Below are positions 1-6,791 of a stretch of 7,783 bases of DNA, in pieces. How positions within the stretch are numbered: the first letter of the stretch is position 1; each line of letters starts with the position of its first letter. Both the position numbers and the translations under genes were made by a program. The notes below the pieces were generated by a model. The model worked only from the letters and a program-made list of their open reading frames with translations, had not been told where the DNA came from and did no database searches. The stretch spans positions 8,651 to 16,433 of the forward strand of contig DBDN01000052.1 of assembly GCA_002293615.1 (NCBI GenBank). Direction: 5' to 3'. This DNA is from Betaproteobacteria bacterium UBA931. GTDB lineage: Bacteria > Pseudomonadota > Gammaproteobacteria > Burkholderiales > Casimicrobiaceae.

Positions 1-376
1 TCCGATCAAGATGACGGCGGCGATCTTCATCGCCCCATGAAGGAGGCGTGCCAAAACACGATAAGGCTTGGCCGGCAATAGCCTGGTTTATAGGTAAATC
101 CAACGCCTCCAGCGCTAAAACCAGCTCTGGCGCCAACGCACCCGCCGCACTGTAAAAAAACAGTTCGAAACCGCCATGATTCACTTCCCGGTTCATCGCC
201 TGAACCAAATAAACATAACGCTCTTCCTGGGTTAAGGCGCTTATTCCTTTCTTTTCAACCTTTTTCGCCAGAATCGCATCAATGTTCATGCCGAGATGCG
301 CGTCGTCGGCATCGCCGCGATGCTCCATCACAACGTCAACCGTTTCTCCATAAGGGAATAATTCACTTGTCGGCAT
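1..376 (-). CDS. DMP19/DUF4375-family protein, 5' part (cut by window edge)
   Basis: The minus strand is open without a stop from an ATG at 374-376 to the window edge, giving 125 codons of the N-terminal part. The core around residues 47-83 (SALTQEERYVYLVQA, then EVNHGGFELFFYSAAG, then LAPE) is the pattern I associate with the DMP19 (DUF4375) family: an E-V-N-x-G-G-F motif followed by F-F-Y and a small-residue turn. DMP19 was named for a Neisseria DNA-mimic protein that binds a transcription factor; whether this homologue does the same is unknown. The protein looks soluble, with no signal peptide or membrane segment and an acidic N-terminus (E-H-R-G-D-A-D-D). The ribosome binding site before the ATG is weak (GGTAAAG). 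The gene is divergent from trhP across 190 bases. Family assignment is from recalled motif shape; the C-terminus is not visible. Confidence 0.72.
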   Translation of the reverse strand, partial: MPTSELFPYGETVDVVMEHRGDADDAHLGMNIDAILAKKVEKKGISALTQEERYVYLVQAMNREVNHGGFELFFYSAAGALAPELVLALEALDLPINQAIAGQALSCFGTPPSWGDEDRRRHLDR

Positions 377-456
377 ATGTTGCTTTACCCGTCTTGCTTA
401 TCCGTCGCGTTTTTTTAACCGCCTCAAAGGCTGTGCCCTATTTTTATCCGTTCCGC

Positions 457-485
457 TTGCCAGACCGACGATAATCGGCTATCTG
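457..485 (+). promoter_or_regulatory. candidate sigma-70 promoter for trhP
   Basis: TTGCCA (457-462, five of six matches to the -35 consensus) is followed after exactly 17 bases by TATCTG (480-485, three of six matches to the -10). This would start transcription near 492 and give a leader of about 75 bases before trhP. The spacer holds the short palindrome CGATAATCG (469-477). It is the best-spaced pair I saw in the 377-566 intergenic region, but the -10 is poor, so it is only a candidate. I saw no convincing promoter for the divergent DMP19-family gene. Confidence 0.3.
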
Positions 486-566
486 TCTTGATAAGAAAAT
501 CAAACCACGGCTTGCGCCATGATGCCTTGAACTTGGTTTTCTGACAATCTTTTTCCCGATGTAATA

Positions 567-1853
567 ATGAATAACAAACTCAACAACAAACGCCCCGAAT
601 TGCTCTCGCCGACAGGCTCGTTGAAAAGCCTGCGTTACGCAATCGCTTATGGCGCCGATGCGGTATACGCCGGCCTGCCGCGTTACAGCCTGCGCGTCCG
701 CAACAACTCGTTTCGAAACACCGAGACACTCGCGGAGGGCATTGACACGGCACATGCGGCGCAAAAAAAATTCCTGCTCGCCGTCAATATCATGCCCCAT
801 AATCACAAAATACACACGTTTATCCGTGATCTGGAAGCGGTGATCGCTTTGGCGCCCGACGCGCTGATTATGTCCGACCCCGGCTTGATCGCGATGGTGC
901 GCGAAAAATGGCCGGGCATGCCGATTCATCTCTCCGTGCAGGCCAACACCGTAAACTATGCATCGGTACATTTCTGGCAACGACTTGGTATCGCCCGCAT
1001 CATTCTTTCGCGTGAATTGTCGCTCGACGAAATTGCCGAAATCCGCCAACAATGCCCGGATATTGAGCTGGAGGTATTCGTGCACGGCGCGCTGTGCGTC
1101 GCTTACTCCGGGCGCTGCCTGCTGTCCGGTTATTTCAACCATCGCGACGCCAATCAGGGCACTTGCACCAACGCCTGCCGCTGGCGCTATCGTTTAAAAG
1201 AAGGCGATCTCCCTCACGAAAGCCCGCCTTTCCTTATTGAGGAAACGGCGCGGCGCGCAAATGAATGGATGGAAATTTCCGAAGACGAGCACGGCACATA
1301 CATCATGAATTCGCGCGACCTGCGCGCAATTGCGCATATTGATCGTTTAATAAAAATTGGTATCGACTGCTTCAAAATCGAAGGACGCACCAAATCGCAT
1401 TACTACGCCGCACGCACCGCGCAAACTTATCGGCGCGCCATCGACGACGCGCTGGCCGGGCGCGCATTTGATGGCTCGCTGCTCACCGAACTCGACGCGC
1501 TCGCCAATCGCGGCTACACCGAAGGCTTCTTCAATCGTCACGCGCCGCAGGAAACGCAAAACTACGAAAATGGCGCATCCGCCAACTATACGCAGCAATT
1601 CGTCGCCGAAGCGCTTGATTACGATGCCGCAACCGGCTTATCCACGCTGGCCGTAAAAAACCGTTTTGAAAGCGGCGATACCTTGTGCGTGATCACGCCG
1701 CACGGTAACCGCATGTTAACGCTTGGCGCAATACAAACTCAAGAAGGCCAATCCATCACGACTGCCCCGGGCGACGGCCATATCGTACGCGCCGCGATTG
1801 GCGAAACAGATGCAATGACGCTGGTGGCGCGGATTGTGCGTCAGCAACGTTGA
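567..1853 (+). CDS. trhP: tRNA 5-hydroxyuridine modification protein TrhP (YegQ), U32 peptidase family
   Basis: Predicted U32-family protein of 428 residues, closely resembling E. coli YegQ/TrhP (453). TrhP is needed for prephenate-dependent hydroxylation of the wobble uridine (ho5U34) in tRNA, a precursor of cmo5U/mcmo5U. The N-terminus has the family start PELLSPTGSLKSLRYAIAYG (10-29) and VYAGLPRYSLRVRNN (33-47). The U32 signature spans 169-187, E-V-F-V-H-G-A-L-C through G-R-C-L-L-S. Four cysteines (C177, C184, C200, C204) are spaced as expected for an iron-sulphur cluster. EDEHGTYIMNSRDLRAIAH (240-258) and FKIEGRTKS (269-277) favour TrhP over RlhA, UbiU or UbiV. The ~20-residue deficit lies mainly in the loop between C204 and E240. 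The ATG at 567 fits the family start, although it has no clear Shine-Dalgarno sequence. The next gene begins 28 bases downstream. Confidence 0.93.
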   Translation: MNNKLNNKRPELLSPTGSLKSLRYAIAYGADAVYAGLPRYSLRVRNNSFRNTETLAEGIDTAHAAQKKFLLAVNIMPHNHKIHTFIRDLEAVIALAPDALIMSDPGLIAMVREKWPGMPIHLSVQANTVNYASVHFWQRLGIARIILSRELSLDEIAEIRQQCPDIELEVFVHGALCVAYSGRCLLSGYFNHRDANQGTCTNACRWRYRLKEGDLPHESPPFLIEETARRANEWMEISEDEHGTYIMNSRDLRAIAHIDRLIKIGIDCFKIEGRTKSHYYAARTAQTYRRAIDDALAGRAFDGSLLTELDALANRGYTEGFFNRHAPQETQNYENGASANYTQQFVAEALDYDAATGLSTLAVKNRFESGDTLCVITPHGNRMLTLGAIQTQEGQSITTAPGDGHIVRAAIGETDAMTLVARIVRQQR

Positions 1854-1869
1854 AGTGAAACGACAAAAC

Positions 1870-1873
1870 GGAG
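1870..1873 (+). promoter_or_regulatory. ribosome binding site deciding the start of the flavoprotein gene
   Basis: GGAG sits 8 bases before the ATG at 1882. It supports starting there rather than at the in-frame ATG at 1834, which lies inside the end of trhP and has no comparable site. Confidence 0.65.
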
Positions 1874-1881
1874 ACTCTAAA

Positions 1882-2310
1882 ATGAATATGAAAATTTTGT
1901 ACGATGCGCTCGACAAAACCAATGCTATCGCGCTGGCGACGTCTGCCGATAACATCCCCAATGTTCGCGTCGTTAATTTTTGCTACGATAAAAACAGATC
2001 GGGAATTCTTTATTTTGCTTCTGACCGAGAAAACCAGAAAGTCAAAGAACTGGGCGATAACCCCCATATTGCTTTTACGACTATTCCGGTTGGCGGTGCG
2101 TCCGTGCCGCACGTTCGGAGCAATCGGGCAATCGCCCGCAAAAGCCATAAAACGCTGTCAGAAGTGCAAGAGTTATTTATTTCCAAGATACCTGGCTACG
2201 ATGAAACAATTACCGCTATCGGAGAATGCTTGGACGTATTTGAAATCCAAATCAACGAGGCAACCGTCATTGTTGATTTTGATACCGTACATACGATCCG
2301 TTTCGAGTAG
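1882..2310 (+). CDS. pyridoxamine 5'-phosphate oxidase-like (split-barrel, FMN-binding type) family protein
   Basis: A 142-residue soluble protein of the small PNPOx-like split-barrel type. These usually bind FMN (some bind heme or F420), but the substrate is unknown. Visible hallmarks are the first strands (N14-A-I-A-L-A-T, then IPNVRVVNFCYD at 25-36), LYFASDRENQKVKELGDNPH (43-62; residues that typically contact the flavin phosphate and the following helix), and a C-terminal strand pair (CLDVFEIQINEATVIVDF, 116-133). The middle (VPHVRSNRAIARKSHKTLSE, 76-95) resembles proteins I associate with anaerobic Firmicutes. GC by hand count is about 46%, against about 58% and 70% in two 60-base samples of trhP. 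The gene lies 28 bases after trhP and could be read from its transcript. Its last 44 bases overlap the 3' end of convergent folK. It is not the true pdxH, which is longer and has different motifs. Confidence 0.8.
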   Translation: MNMKILYDALDKTNAIALATSADNIPNVRVVNFCYDKNRSGILYFASDRENQKVKELGDNPHIAFTTIPVGGASVPHVRSNRAIARKSHKTLSEVQELFISKIPGYDETITAIGECLDVFEIQINEATVIVDFDTVHTIRFE

Positions 2311-2833
2311 AAAGAGCGTCAATCATTGAAGCGATGTTTGTCAGACAGCTTTGCTCATGTTTGTCCCCTCTTAGCCTATATGAAAACGCCGACGCTAAAC
2401 CCCGCCCCAAAATATAAACCATTGGCGCGATCTCCAGAAGCGGAATCAACACAAAAGCACGCTCGTGCAAACGCGGGTGCGGCAAGGTCAAATAACGGCT
2501 GCGGCTGATATGATTGCCGTAAAGCAGCAAATCCAAATCCAGCGAGCGCGGTGCGAAACGATACGGGCGTGCCCGCCGGTGTTTTTTTTCAATGCGCCTC
2601 ATTTCGGTAAACAATGCTTCCGCGGATAAAAATGTCGCCACTTGCGCGACGGCGTTGATGTACGGCGGCTGGCGGCGCGTCACACCATACGGCGCTGTGC
2701 GGTAAAGCGAAGATCGCGCCAGCAACTTTGTTTCTTTTATTCGCGCAAGATCGGAAAAAGCCTGCTCAACATGTTGGCGCGCGTCGCCGAGATTGCTGCC
2801 CAACCCGACAAACGCCGTCACGCTTTTTCTCAT
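2267..2833 (-). CDS. folK: 2-amino-4-hydroxy-6-hydroxymethyldihydropteridine pyrophosphokinase (HPPK)
   Basis: HPPK transfers pyrophosphate from ATP to 6-hydroxymethyl-7,8-dihydropterin, the step before dihydropteroate synthase in folate synthesis. The sequence shows VGLGSNLGD (9-17) at the N-terminus, SSLYRTAPYG (41-50), PPYINAV (56-62) in the pterin pocket, and the signature APRSLDLDLLLYG (94-106) whose D99 and D101 correspond to the two Mg-binding aspartates (D95 and D97 in E. coli). LPHPRLHERAFVLIPLLEIAP (117-137) completes the core. The length of 188 exceeds E. coli's 159. The extra C-terminal residues are not family-like, and the last 14 codons are antisense to the convergent flavoprotein gene. 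The start codon overlaps the pcnB stop as ATGA (2830-2833), so translational coupling with pcnB is likely. Confidence 0.93.
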   Translation of the reverse strand: MRKSVTAFVGLGSNLGDARQHVEQAFSDLARIKETKLLARSSLYRTAPYGVTRRQPPYINAVAQVATFLSAEALFTEMRRIEKKHRRARPYRFAPRSLDLDLLLYGNHISRSRYLTLPHPRLHERAFVLIPLLEIAPMVYILGRGLASAFSYRLRGDKHEQSCLTNIASMIDALSTRNGSYVRYQNQQ

Positions 2834-4155
2834 GACGCCGCGGCTTCTTCGTTTTTCCTGGGTGTTCGCTTACGGCGGCGGCGTGGTCTGGCAACGCCCT
2901 TGGAATTTTTTTCTATGGCCGCGACCAATTTTTTGCGCTCTTCGTGATCCGTACTTTGAAACTCCGTCCACCATTCGCCCAACTCTTTCGGCACTTCCTC
3001 ATTTTCACCGCGCATCAGCATGAAATCGTAGGCGGCACGAAAACGCGGCTGTTCGAGCAGGCGAAACGGGCGCTGTCCGAAGCGCTGCTCAAAGCGCGGC
3101 TGAAGCAACCAGATTTCACGCATCATGCCTTGCAAGCGGCGCGGAATTGCCAGTTGGTGCGCGTAAGTTTCGAGCACGGTTTCTGCCGCTTGCGTAAGCG
3201 CCGGCATCACTTTCGCGCCCGACGCCACCAGTGCTTCATTTTCCCGAGTCACCGCCGGCCACAACAACGCGCCAAAAAGATACGCCGGCGACACTGTTTT
3301 ACCGATGCGCAAACGATCATCGGTATGCCGCAATGCCAGCGCGGCAAAGCGCTCTGATTTTTCGTCCGTCAACAAAGCATCGAATGCCGGCAATAACCGG
3401 TAACGACGCACTTCGACAATATTTTTTTGCGCGCTTCCGGACAGTAATAGCTTTTGCGTCTCTTCAAAAATGCGCGCCTGCGGAATATGGCACATTAATC
3501 CGGCAAGCTTGGTAAGCGGCTTTTCCGTGGTCGGCGCAATGGTCAAATCGAGTTTTCCGGAAAGACGCACGGCGCGCAACATCCGCACCGGGTCTTCGCG
3601 ATAACGCACGGTCGGCGCACCGATCAGTTTGAGCTGGCGGGCATGGATATCGTTGACGCCGCCCGTGTAATCCCAGATTTCTTCGCTGTCCGGATCGTAG
3701 TACAATGCATTGACCGTAAAATCGCGGCGCAGGGCGTCTTCCGCCTGTGTACCGTAAACATTGTCATTGAGCAACCGCCCGTGTTCGTCGGTCGCCTCCT
3801 CATCGGTTTGCGCGGTACGAAAGGTGGATACTTCGATCACCTCGCGCCCGATATGCACGTGTACCAGCCTGAAACGGCGTCCGATGATAAAAGCGCGTCG
3901 AAACAACGGCTTGACCTCTTCGGGGGTCGCGTTGGTGGCAATATCAAAGTCCTTGGGACGGCGCGCCAACAGCAAATCGCGCACCGCGCCGCCGACAATA
4001 AACGCCTGGAAGCCGGCGTCGTGCAAACGGCAAATAACACTCAACGCCGCCGGATCGATTTGTTCGGCGCGAATTTTGTGCTGATCAGCAGGGTAAATAC
4101 GCGGTTTTCGCACCCGCTTTTTGGGCAGAATACGGGCAATCAAGGCACGGATCAT
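2830..4155 (-). CDS. pcnB: poly(A) polymerase I
   Basis: PcnB adds 3' poly(A) tails to RNA, marking it for exonucleolytic decay. The 441-residue product has the class II nucleotidyltransferase head: IVGGAVRDLLL (53-63), then KDFDIATNATPEEV (68-81) carrying the two metal-binding aspartates D69 and D71. FIIGRRFRLVHV (89-100) is the element that separates bacterial poly(A) polymerases from CCA-adding enzymes. LRRDFTVNALYYD (142-154), GGVNDI (165-170) and REDPVRMLRAVRL (186-198) follow. The tail is strongly basic (RPRRRRKRTPRK, 423-434), as is usual for RNA-binding PcnB ends. The ATG at 4155 gives the typical MIRxLI start, although no good Shine-Dalgarno sequence is visible. It lies 19 bases after rluE and overlaps folK by 4 bases, so the three genes probably form one operon. 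Confidence 0.95.
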   Translation of the reverse strand: MIRALIARILPKKRVRKPRIYPADQHKIRAEQIDPAALSVICRLHDAGFQAFIVGGAVRDLLLARRPKDFDIATNATPEEVKPLFRRAFIIGRRFRLVHVHIGREVIEVSTFRTAQTDEEATDEHGRLLNDNVYGTQAEDALRRDFTVNALYYDPDSEEIWDYTGGVNDIHARQLKLIGAPTVRYREDPVRMLRAVRLSGKLDLTIAPTTEKPLTKLAGLMCHIPQARIFEETQKLLLSGSAQKNIVEVRRYRLLPAFDALLTDEKSERFAALALRHTDDRLRIGKTVSPAYLFGALLWPAVTRENEALVASGAKVMPALTQAAETVLETYAHQLAIPRRLQGMMREIWLLQPRFEQRFGQRPFRLLEQPRFRAAYDFMLMRGENEEVPKELGEWWTEFQSTDHEERKKLVAAIEKNSKGVARPRRRRKRTPRKNEEAAAS

Positions 4156-4174
4156 TATGCTAAACGTTTTTCAT

Positions 4175-4810
4175 TCAATATTTGCCGCGCCGGGCAAGCG
4201 TACTGCTGGGCCGCTTGCGCTTTGCCGGCACGGCCGACGAAGTCGGCAGCGATGATAGCATGGCGCTGTCGGCAATACGGTATTCACCCGGTGACAGGCC
4301 GTCAAGCGTCCAGCCTCCGACGGCGAAGCGGATCAGCCGCAGCGTCGGCAAACCCACCGCTGCCGTCATCCTTCTCACTTGCCGGTTACGTCCTTCGCTG
4401 ATGCTGATCGATAACCATGAGGTCGGTATGGCGGCGCGATAGCGAATTGGCGGCTCCCGTGCCCATAAATGAGGCGGCTCCTCCATCTGCTGCGCTTGCG
4501 CCGGACGTGTCTTGCCGTCGTTCAATACTACGCCGTCACGTAATTGGTTCAGCGCTTTTTCGCCGGGAATCCCTTCCACCTGCACCCAATACGTTTTCAT
4601 CCAACCATGGTGCGGATGGGTAATATGTGCTTGCCAAGGGCCATGATCCGTCAGCACAAGCAATCCTTCGCTGTCCGCGTCAAGGCGCCCTGCCGGATAA
4701 ACACCGGGAACATCAATATAATCCGCGAGGGTTCGATGATTGCCATTACTGCCTGTAGTGAATTGGCTGATGACGCCAAACGGCTTATGGAACAACAATA
4801 ATAACGGCAT
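4175..4810 (-). CDS. rluE: 23S rRNA pseudouridine(2457) synthase RluE
   Basis: RsuA-family pseudouridine synthase of 211 residues. The best recalled match is E. coli RluE (YmfC), which modifies U2457 of 23S rRNA. Matching blocks are FHKPFGVISQFT (7-18), GVYPAGRLDADSEGLLVLT (36-54) with catalytic D44, YWVQVEGIP (74-82), REPPIRYRAAIPTSWLSI (118-135) and EGRNRQVRRMTAAVGLPTLR (139-158). The stretch W-x-R-x-P-P-I-R-x-R with I-P-T-S-W-L is what points to RluE rather than RluB or RluF. There is no separate S4 domain, as in RluE. The C-terminal ~30 residues are low-complexity and basic. A TGA lies four codons upstream in frame, so the ATG at 4810 is the likely start. It is divergent from icd, the same arrangement as in E. 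coli. Confidence 0.9.
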   Translation of the reverse strand: MPLLLLFHKPFGVISQFTTGSNGNHRTLADYIDVPGVYPAGRLDADSEGLLVLTDHGPWQAHITHPHHGWMKTYWVQVEGIPGEKALNQLRDGVVLNDGKTRPAQAQQMEEPPHLWAREPPIRYRAAIPTSWLSISISEGRNRQVRRMTAAVGLPTLRLIRFAVGGWTLDGLSPGEYRIADSAMLSSLPTSSAVPAKRKRPSSTLARRGKY

Positions 4811-4893
4811 GGTGTAATGTCACTTCAAAAGTCGTTAAAATAGCGCGGCACAAAAGGCAGCCACACAAGCGTAAGGATTGAGCGTAAAACGCG

Positions 4894-4922
4894 TTGTTTT
4901 TCAAACAAGCCTCACATATTCT
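4894..4922 (+). promoter_or_regulatory. candidate icd promoter with inverted repeat over the -35
   Basis: TTGTTT (4894-4899) and TATTCT (4917-4922) are separated by 17 bases and lie just upstream of the icd ribosome binding site. Transcription would start near 4929, leaving a leader of about 19 bases. A perfect inverted repeat, TTGTTT-TTC-AAACAA (4894-4908), covers the -35 element and could be an operator or chance. The rest of the 137-base rluE/icd spacer (4811-4947) shows no other clear signal. Confidence 0.4.
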
Positions 4923-4937
4923 CTACACAACATTTTC

Positions 4938-4942
4938 AGGAG
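4938..4942 (+). promoter_or_regulatory. icd ribosome binding site
   Basis: AGGAG lies 5 bases before the ATG at 4948. It decides the icd start against the in-frame ATG at 4894, which would add 18 non-homologous residues, has no such site, and coincides with the putative promoter. Confidence 0.8.
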
Positions 4943-4947
4943 TTTTT

Positions 4948-6207
4948 ATGTCCAGCTACCAACATATCAAGGTACCGCAAAACGGAGAAAAAATCACCGT
5001 CAATGCCGATTTCACTCTTAACGTCCCGGATCAACCGATCATTCCCTTTATCGAAGGAGACGGCATTGGCGCAGATATTACGCCGGTGATGATTAAGGTC
5101 GTCGATGCCGCAGTGAAAAAAGCCTATGGCGGCAAACGCCAGATTCACTGGATGGAAGTTTACGCCGGCGAAAAATCCACCCGTGTATACGGCGAAAATG
5201 TCTGGCTGCCCGATGAAACGCTCGACGCTTTGAAGGAATACCTGATTTCCATCAAGGGACCGTTGACAACCCCGGTCGGCGGCGGCATCCGCTCATTGAA
5301 TGTTGCGCTGCGCCAGATGCTCGACCTGTATGTCTGCCTGCGCCCGGTGCGCTATTTCTCGGGCGTACCCAGCCCGGTAAAAGCGCCGGAGAAAGTCGAT
5401 ATGGTCATTTTCCGCGAAAACGCCGAGGATATTTACGCCGGCATTGAGTGGCAGGCCGAAACGCCGGAAGCGAAAAAAATCATCGATTTTCTGATCAACG
5501 AAATGAAAGTCACCAAGATTCGTTTCCCGCAAACCTCCGGCATCGGTATCAAACCGGTATCGCGCGAAGGTACCGAACGCCTTGTCCGGCGCGCGATCCA
5601 GTACGCCATTGATAATGACCGTAAATCGGTCTCGCTGGTACACAAAGGCAATATCATGAAATTCACCGAAGGCGCGTTCCGCGATTGGGGTTATGCGCTG
5701 GCAAAAAGAGAGTTTGGCGCCAAGGAAATTGACGGCGGGCCATGGTGTTCGTTCAAGAACCCGAAGAACGGCAAAGAGATCATCATCAAAGACAGCATTG
5801 CCGACGCCTTCCTTCAGCAGATCTTGTTGCGCCCCCAGGATTACGACGTGATTGCCACCTTGAATCTCAACGGCGACTATCTGTCCGACGCCTTAGCGGC
5901 ACAGGTTGGCGGCATCGGTATTGCGCCGGGTGCAAATCTCGCCGACACTGTGGCGATGTTTGAAGCGACACACGGCACAGCCCCACGGTACGCCGGTATG
6001 GATAAAGTCAATCCGGGGTCGGAAATCCTGTCTGCGGAAATGATGTTGCGCCATATCGGTTGGACGGAAGCCGCGGATGTCATTATCAAAGCGACCGCAG
6101 ACGCGATTCAGGAAAAAACCGTCACCTATGACTTCGCCCGCTTGATGGATGGCGCAACAGAAGTATCCTGCTCGGGCTTTGGTCAGGCAATGATCAGCAA
6201 AATGTAA
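4948..6207 (+). CDS. icd: NADP-dependent isocitrate dehydrogenase
   Basis: TCA-cycle enzyme converting isocitrate to 2-oxoglutarate and CO2 with NADP+, acting as a cytosolic homodimer. The 419 residues match E. coli Icd (416) along their whole length with a constant +3 offset. The substrate site is GGGIRSLNVALRQ (112-124), including S116 (E. coli S113, the AceK phosphorylation site), N118 and R122, plus R132 and R156. FRENAEDIYAGIEW (155-168) and HKGNIMKFTEGAF (232-244, K233) are intact. Metal ligands D310 and D314 lie in LNLNGDYLSDALAAQ (305-319). The cofactor site HGTAPRYAG (342-350) with R347, Y348, V354, Y394 and R398 fits NADP; only E. coli K344 is replaced, by R347. An AGGAG site supports the ATG at 4948. 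It is divergent from rluE and convergent with ybaK. Confidence 0.97.
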   Translation: MSSYQHIKVPQNGEKITVNADFTLNVPDQPIIPFIEGDGIGADITPVMIKVVDAAVKKAYGGKRQIHWMEVYAGEKSTRVYGENVWLPDETLDALKEYLISIKGPLTTPVGGGIRSLNVALRQMLDLYVCLRPVRYFSGVPSPVKAPEKVDMVIFRENAEDIYAGIEWQAETPEAKKIIDFLINEMKVTKIRFPQTSGIGIKPVSREGTERLVRRAIQYAIDNDRKSVSLVHKGNIMKFTEGAFRDWGYALAKREFGAKEIDGGPWCSFKNPKNGKEIIIKDSIADAFLQQILLRPQDYDVIATLNLNGDYLSDALAAQVGGIGIAPGANLADTVAMFEATHGTAPRYAGMDKVNPGSEILSAEMMLRHIGWTEAADVIIKATADAIQEKTVTYDFARLMDGATEVSCSGFGQAMISKM

Positions 6208-6266
6208 TCCGAAATCAGGGTTGCAGGATTCAGCACCGATTTATCGTGGCAAACGCGAAGTACGAT

Positions 6267-6779
6267 CTAATATTGACTGATTCCTGCGACCCGATCTCCG
6301 GTCGCCACATTGACCGGCACCGGCTGCAACACCCGCACCAATTCCGCCGACGCTAACGACACCAGAAATCCGCGCTTGCCGCCGTTGATATACACTTCCG
6401 GCAAATCGGTAATCGAGCGCTCCATATATACCGGCATCTTTTTGCGCGTCCCGAATGGGCTGGTGCCGCCGACTTGATAACCGGAGTGTTTATCGGCGGT
6501 TTCCGGCGCGCATGGCTGAACGGTTTTGACATGAAGAAAACGGGCAAGCTGCTTGGTCGATACTTCGCAATCGCCGTGCATCAATACGATTAACGGCTTT
6601 TTGCCGTCATCCTCCATGATCAATGTTTTGACGACCATATGTTCATCGATGCCCAACGCTTGTGCTGACACTGCTGTGCCGCCGTGTGCTTCATACACAT
6701 AAAGGTGCGGCGTAAACGCCACTCGCGCCTGACGTAATACGCGAACCGCCGGCGTTACCGGATAAGTTTCTTTACTCAT
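6267..6779 (-). CDS. ybaK: aminoacyl-tRNA deacylase, YbaK/EbsC family (Cys-tRNA(Pro) deacylase type)
   Basis: A 170-residue editing protein. YbaK hydrolyses Cys-tRNA(Pro) made in error by prolyl-tRNA synthetase, acting in trans in the cytosol. Family features are TPAVRVLRQARVAF (9-22), HGGTAVSAQALGIDEHMVVK (33-52) with K51 as the expected catalytic lysine, IVLMHGDCEVSTKQLAR (64-80), SGYQVGGTSPFGTRKKMPVY (99-118) and YINGGKRGFLVSL (130-142). The G-G-T-S-P-F-G turn is characteristic of the YbaK/EbsC branch. I chose the ATG at 6779 because AAGG lies just before it and the alignment begins there; an upstream in-frame ATG at 6812 would add 11 unrelated residues. It converges on icd, with 59 bases between them. 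The substrate is inferred from family; some relatives have other tRNA preferences. Confidence 0.87.
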   Translation of the reverse strand: MSKETYPVTPAVRVLRQARVAFTPHLYVYEAHGGTAVSAQALGIDEHMVVKTLIMEDDGKKPLIVLMHGDCEVSTKQLARFLHVKTVQPCAPETADKHSGYQVGGTSPFGTRKKMPVYMERSITDLPEVYINGGKRGFLVSLASAELVRVLQPVPVNVATGDRVAGISQY

Positions 6780-6791
6780 GATGCCTTTTTT

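Noticed and set aside
444..1142. 232-codon minus-strand reading frame across the start of trhP
   Set aside because: It is antisense to a strongly conserved TrhP coding sequence and its translation shows no recognisable family.
3643..4401. 252-codon plus-strand reading frame across pcnB and rluE
   Set aside because: It lies antisense to two well-identified genes and crosses their boundary; its composition is that of a shadow frame in a GC-rich region.
4894..4947. 18-residue N-terminal extension of Icd
   Set aside because: The extension has no homology to Icd, while AGGAG sits 5 bases before the ATG at 4948, where the E. coli alignment begins.
6208..6266. shared terminator between convergent icd and ybaK
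   Set aside because: Only short stems (for example CGAT-TT-ATCG) occur, with no T-run following on either strand, so no intrinsic terminator can be supported.
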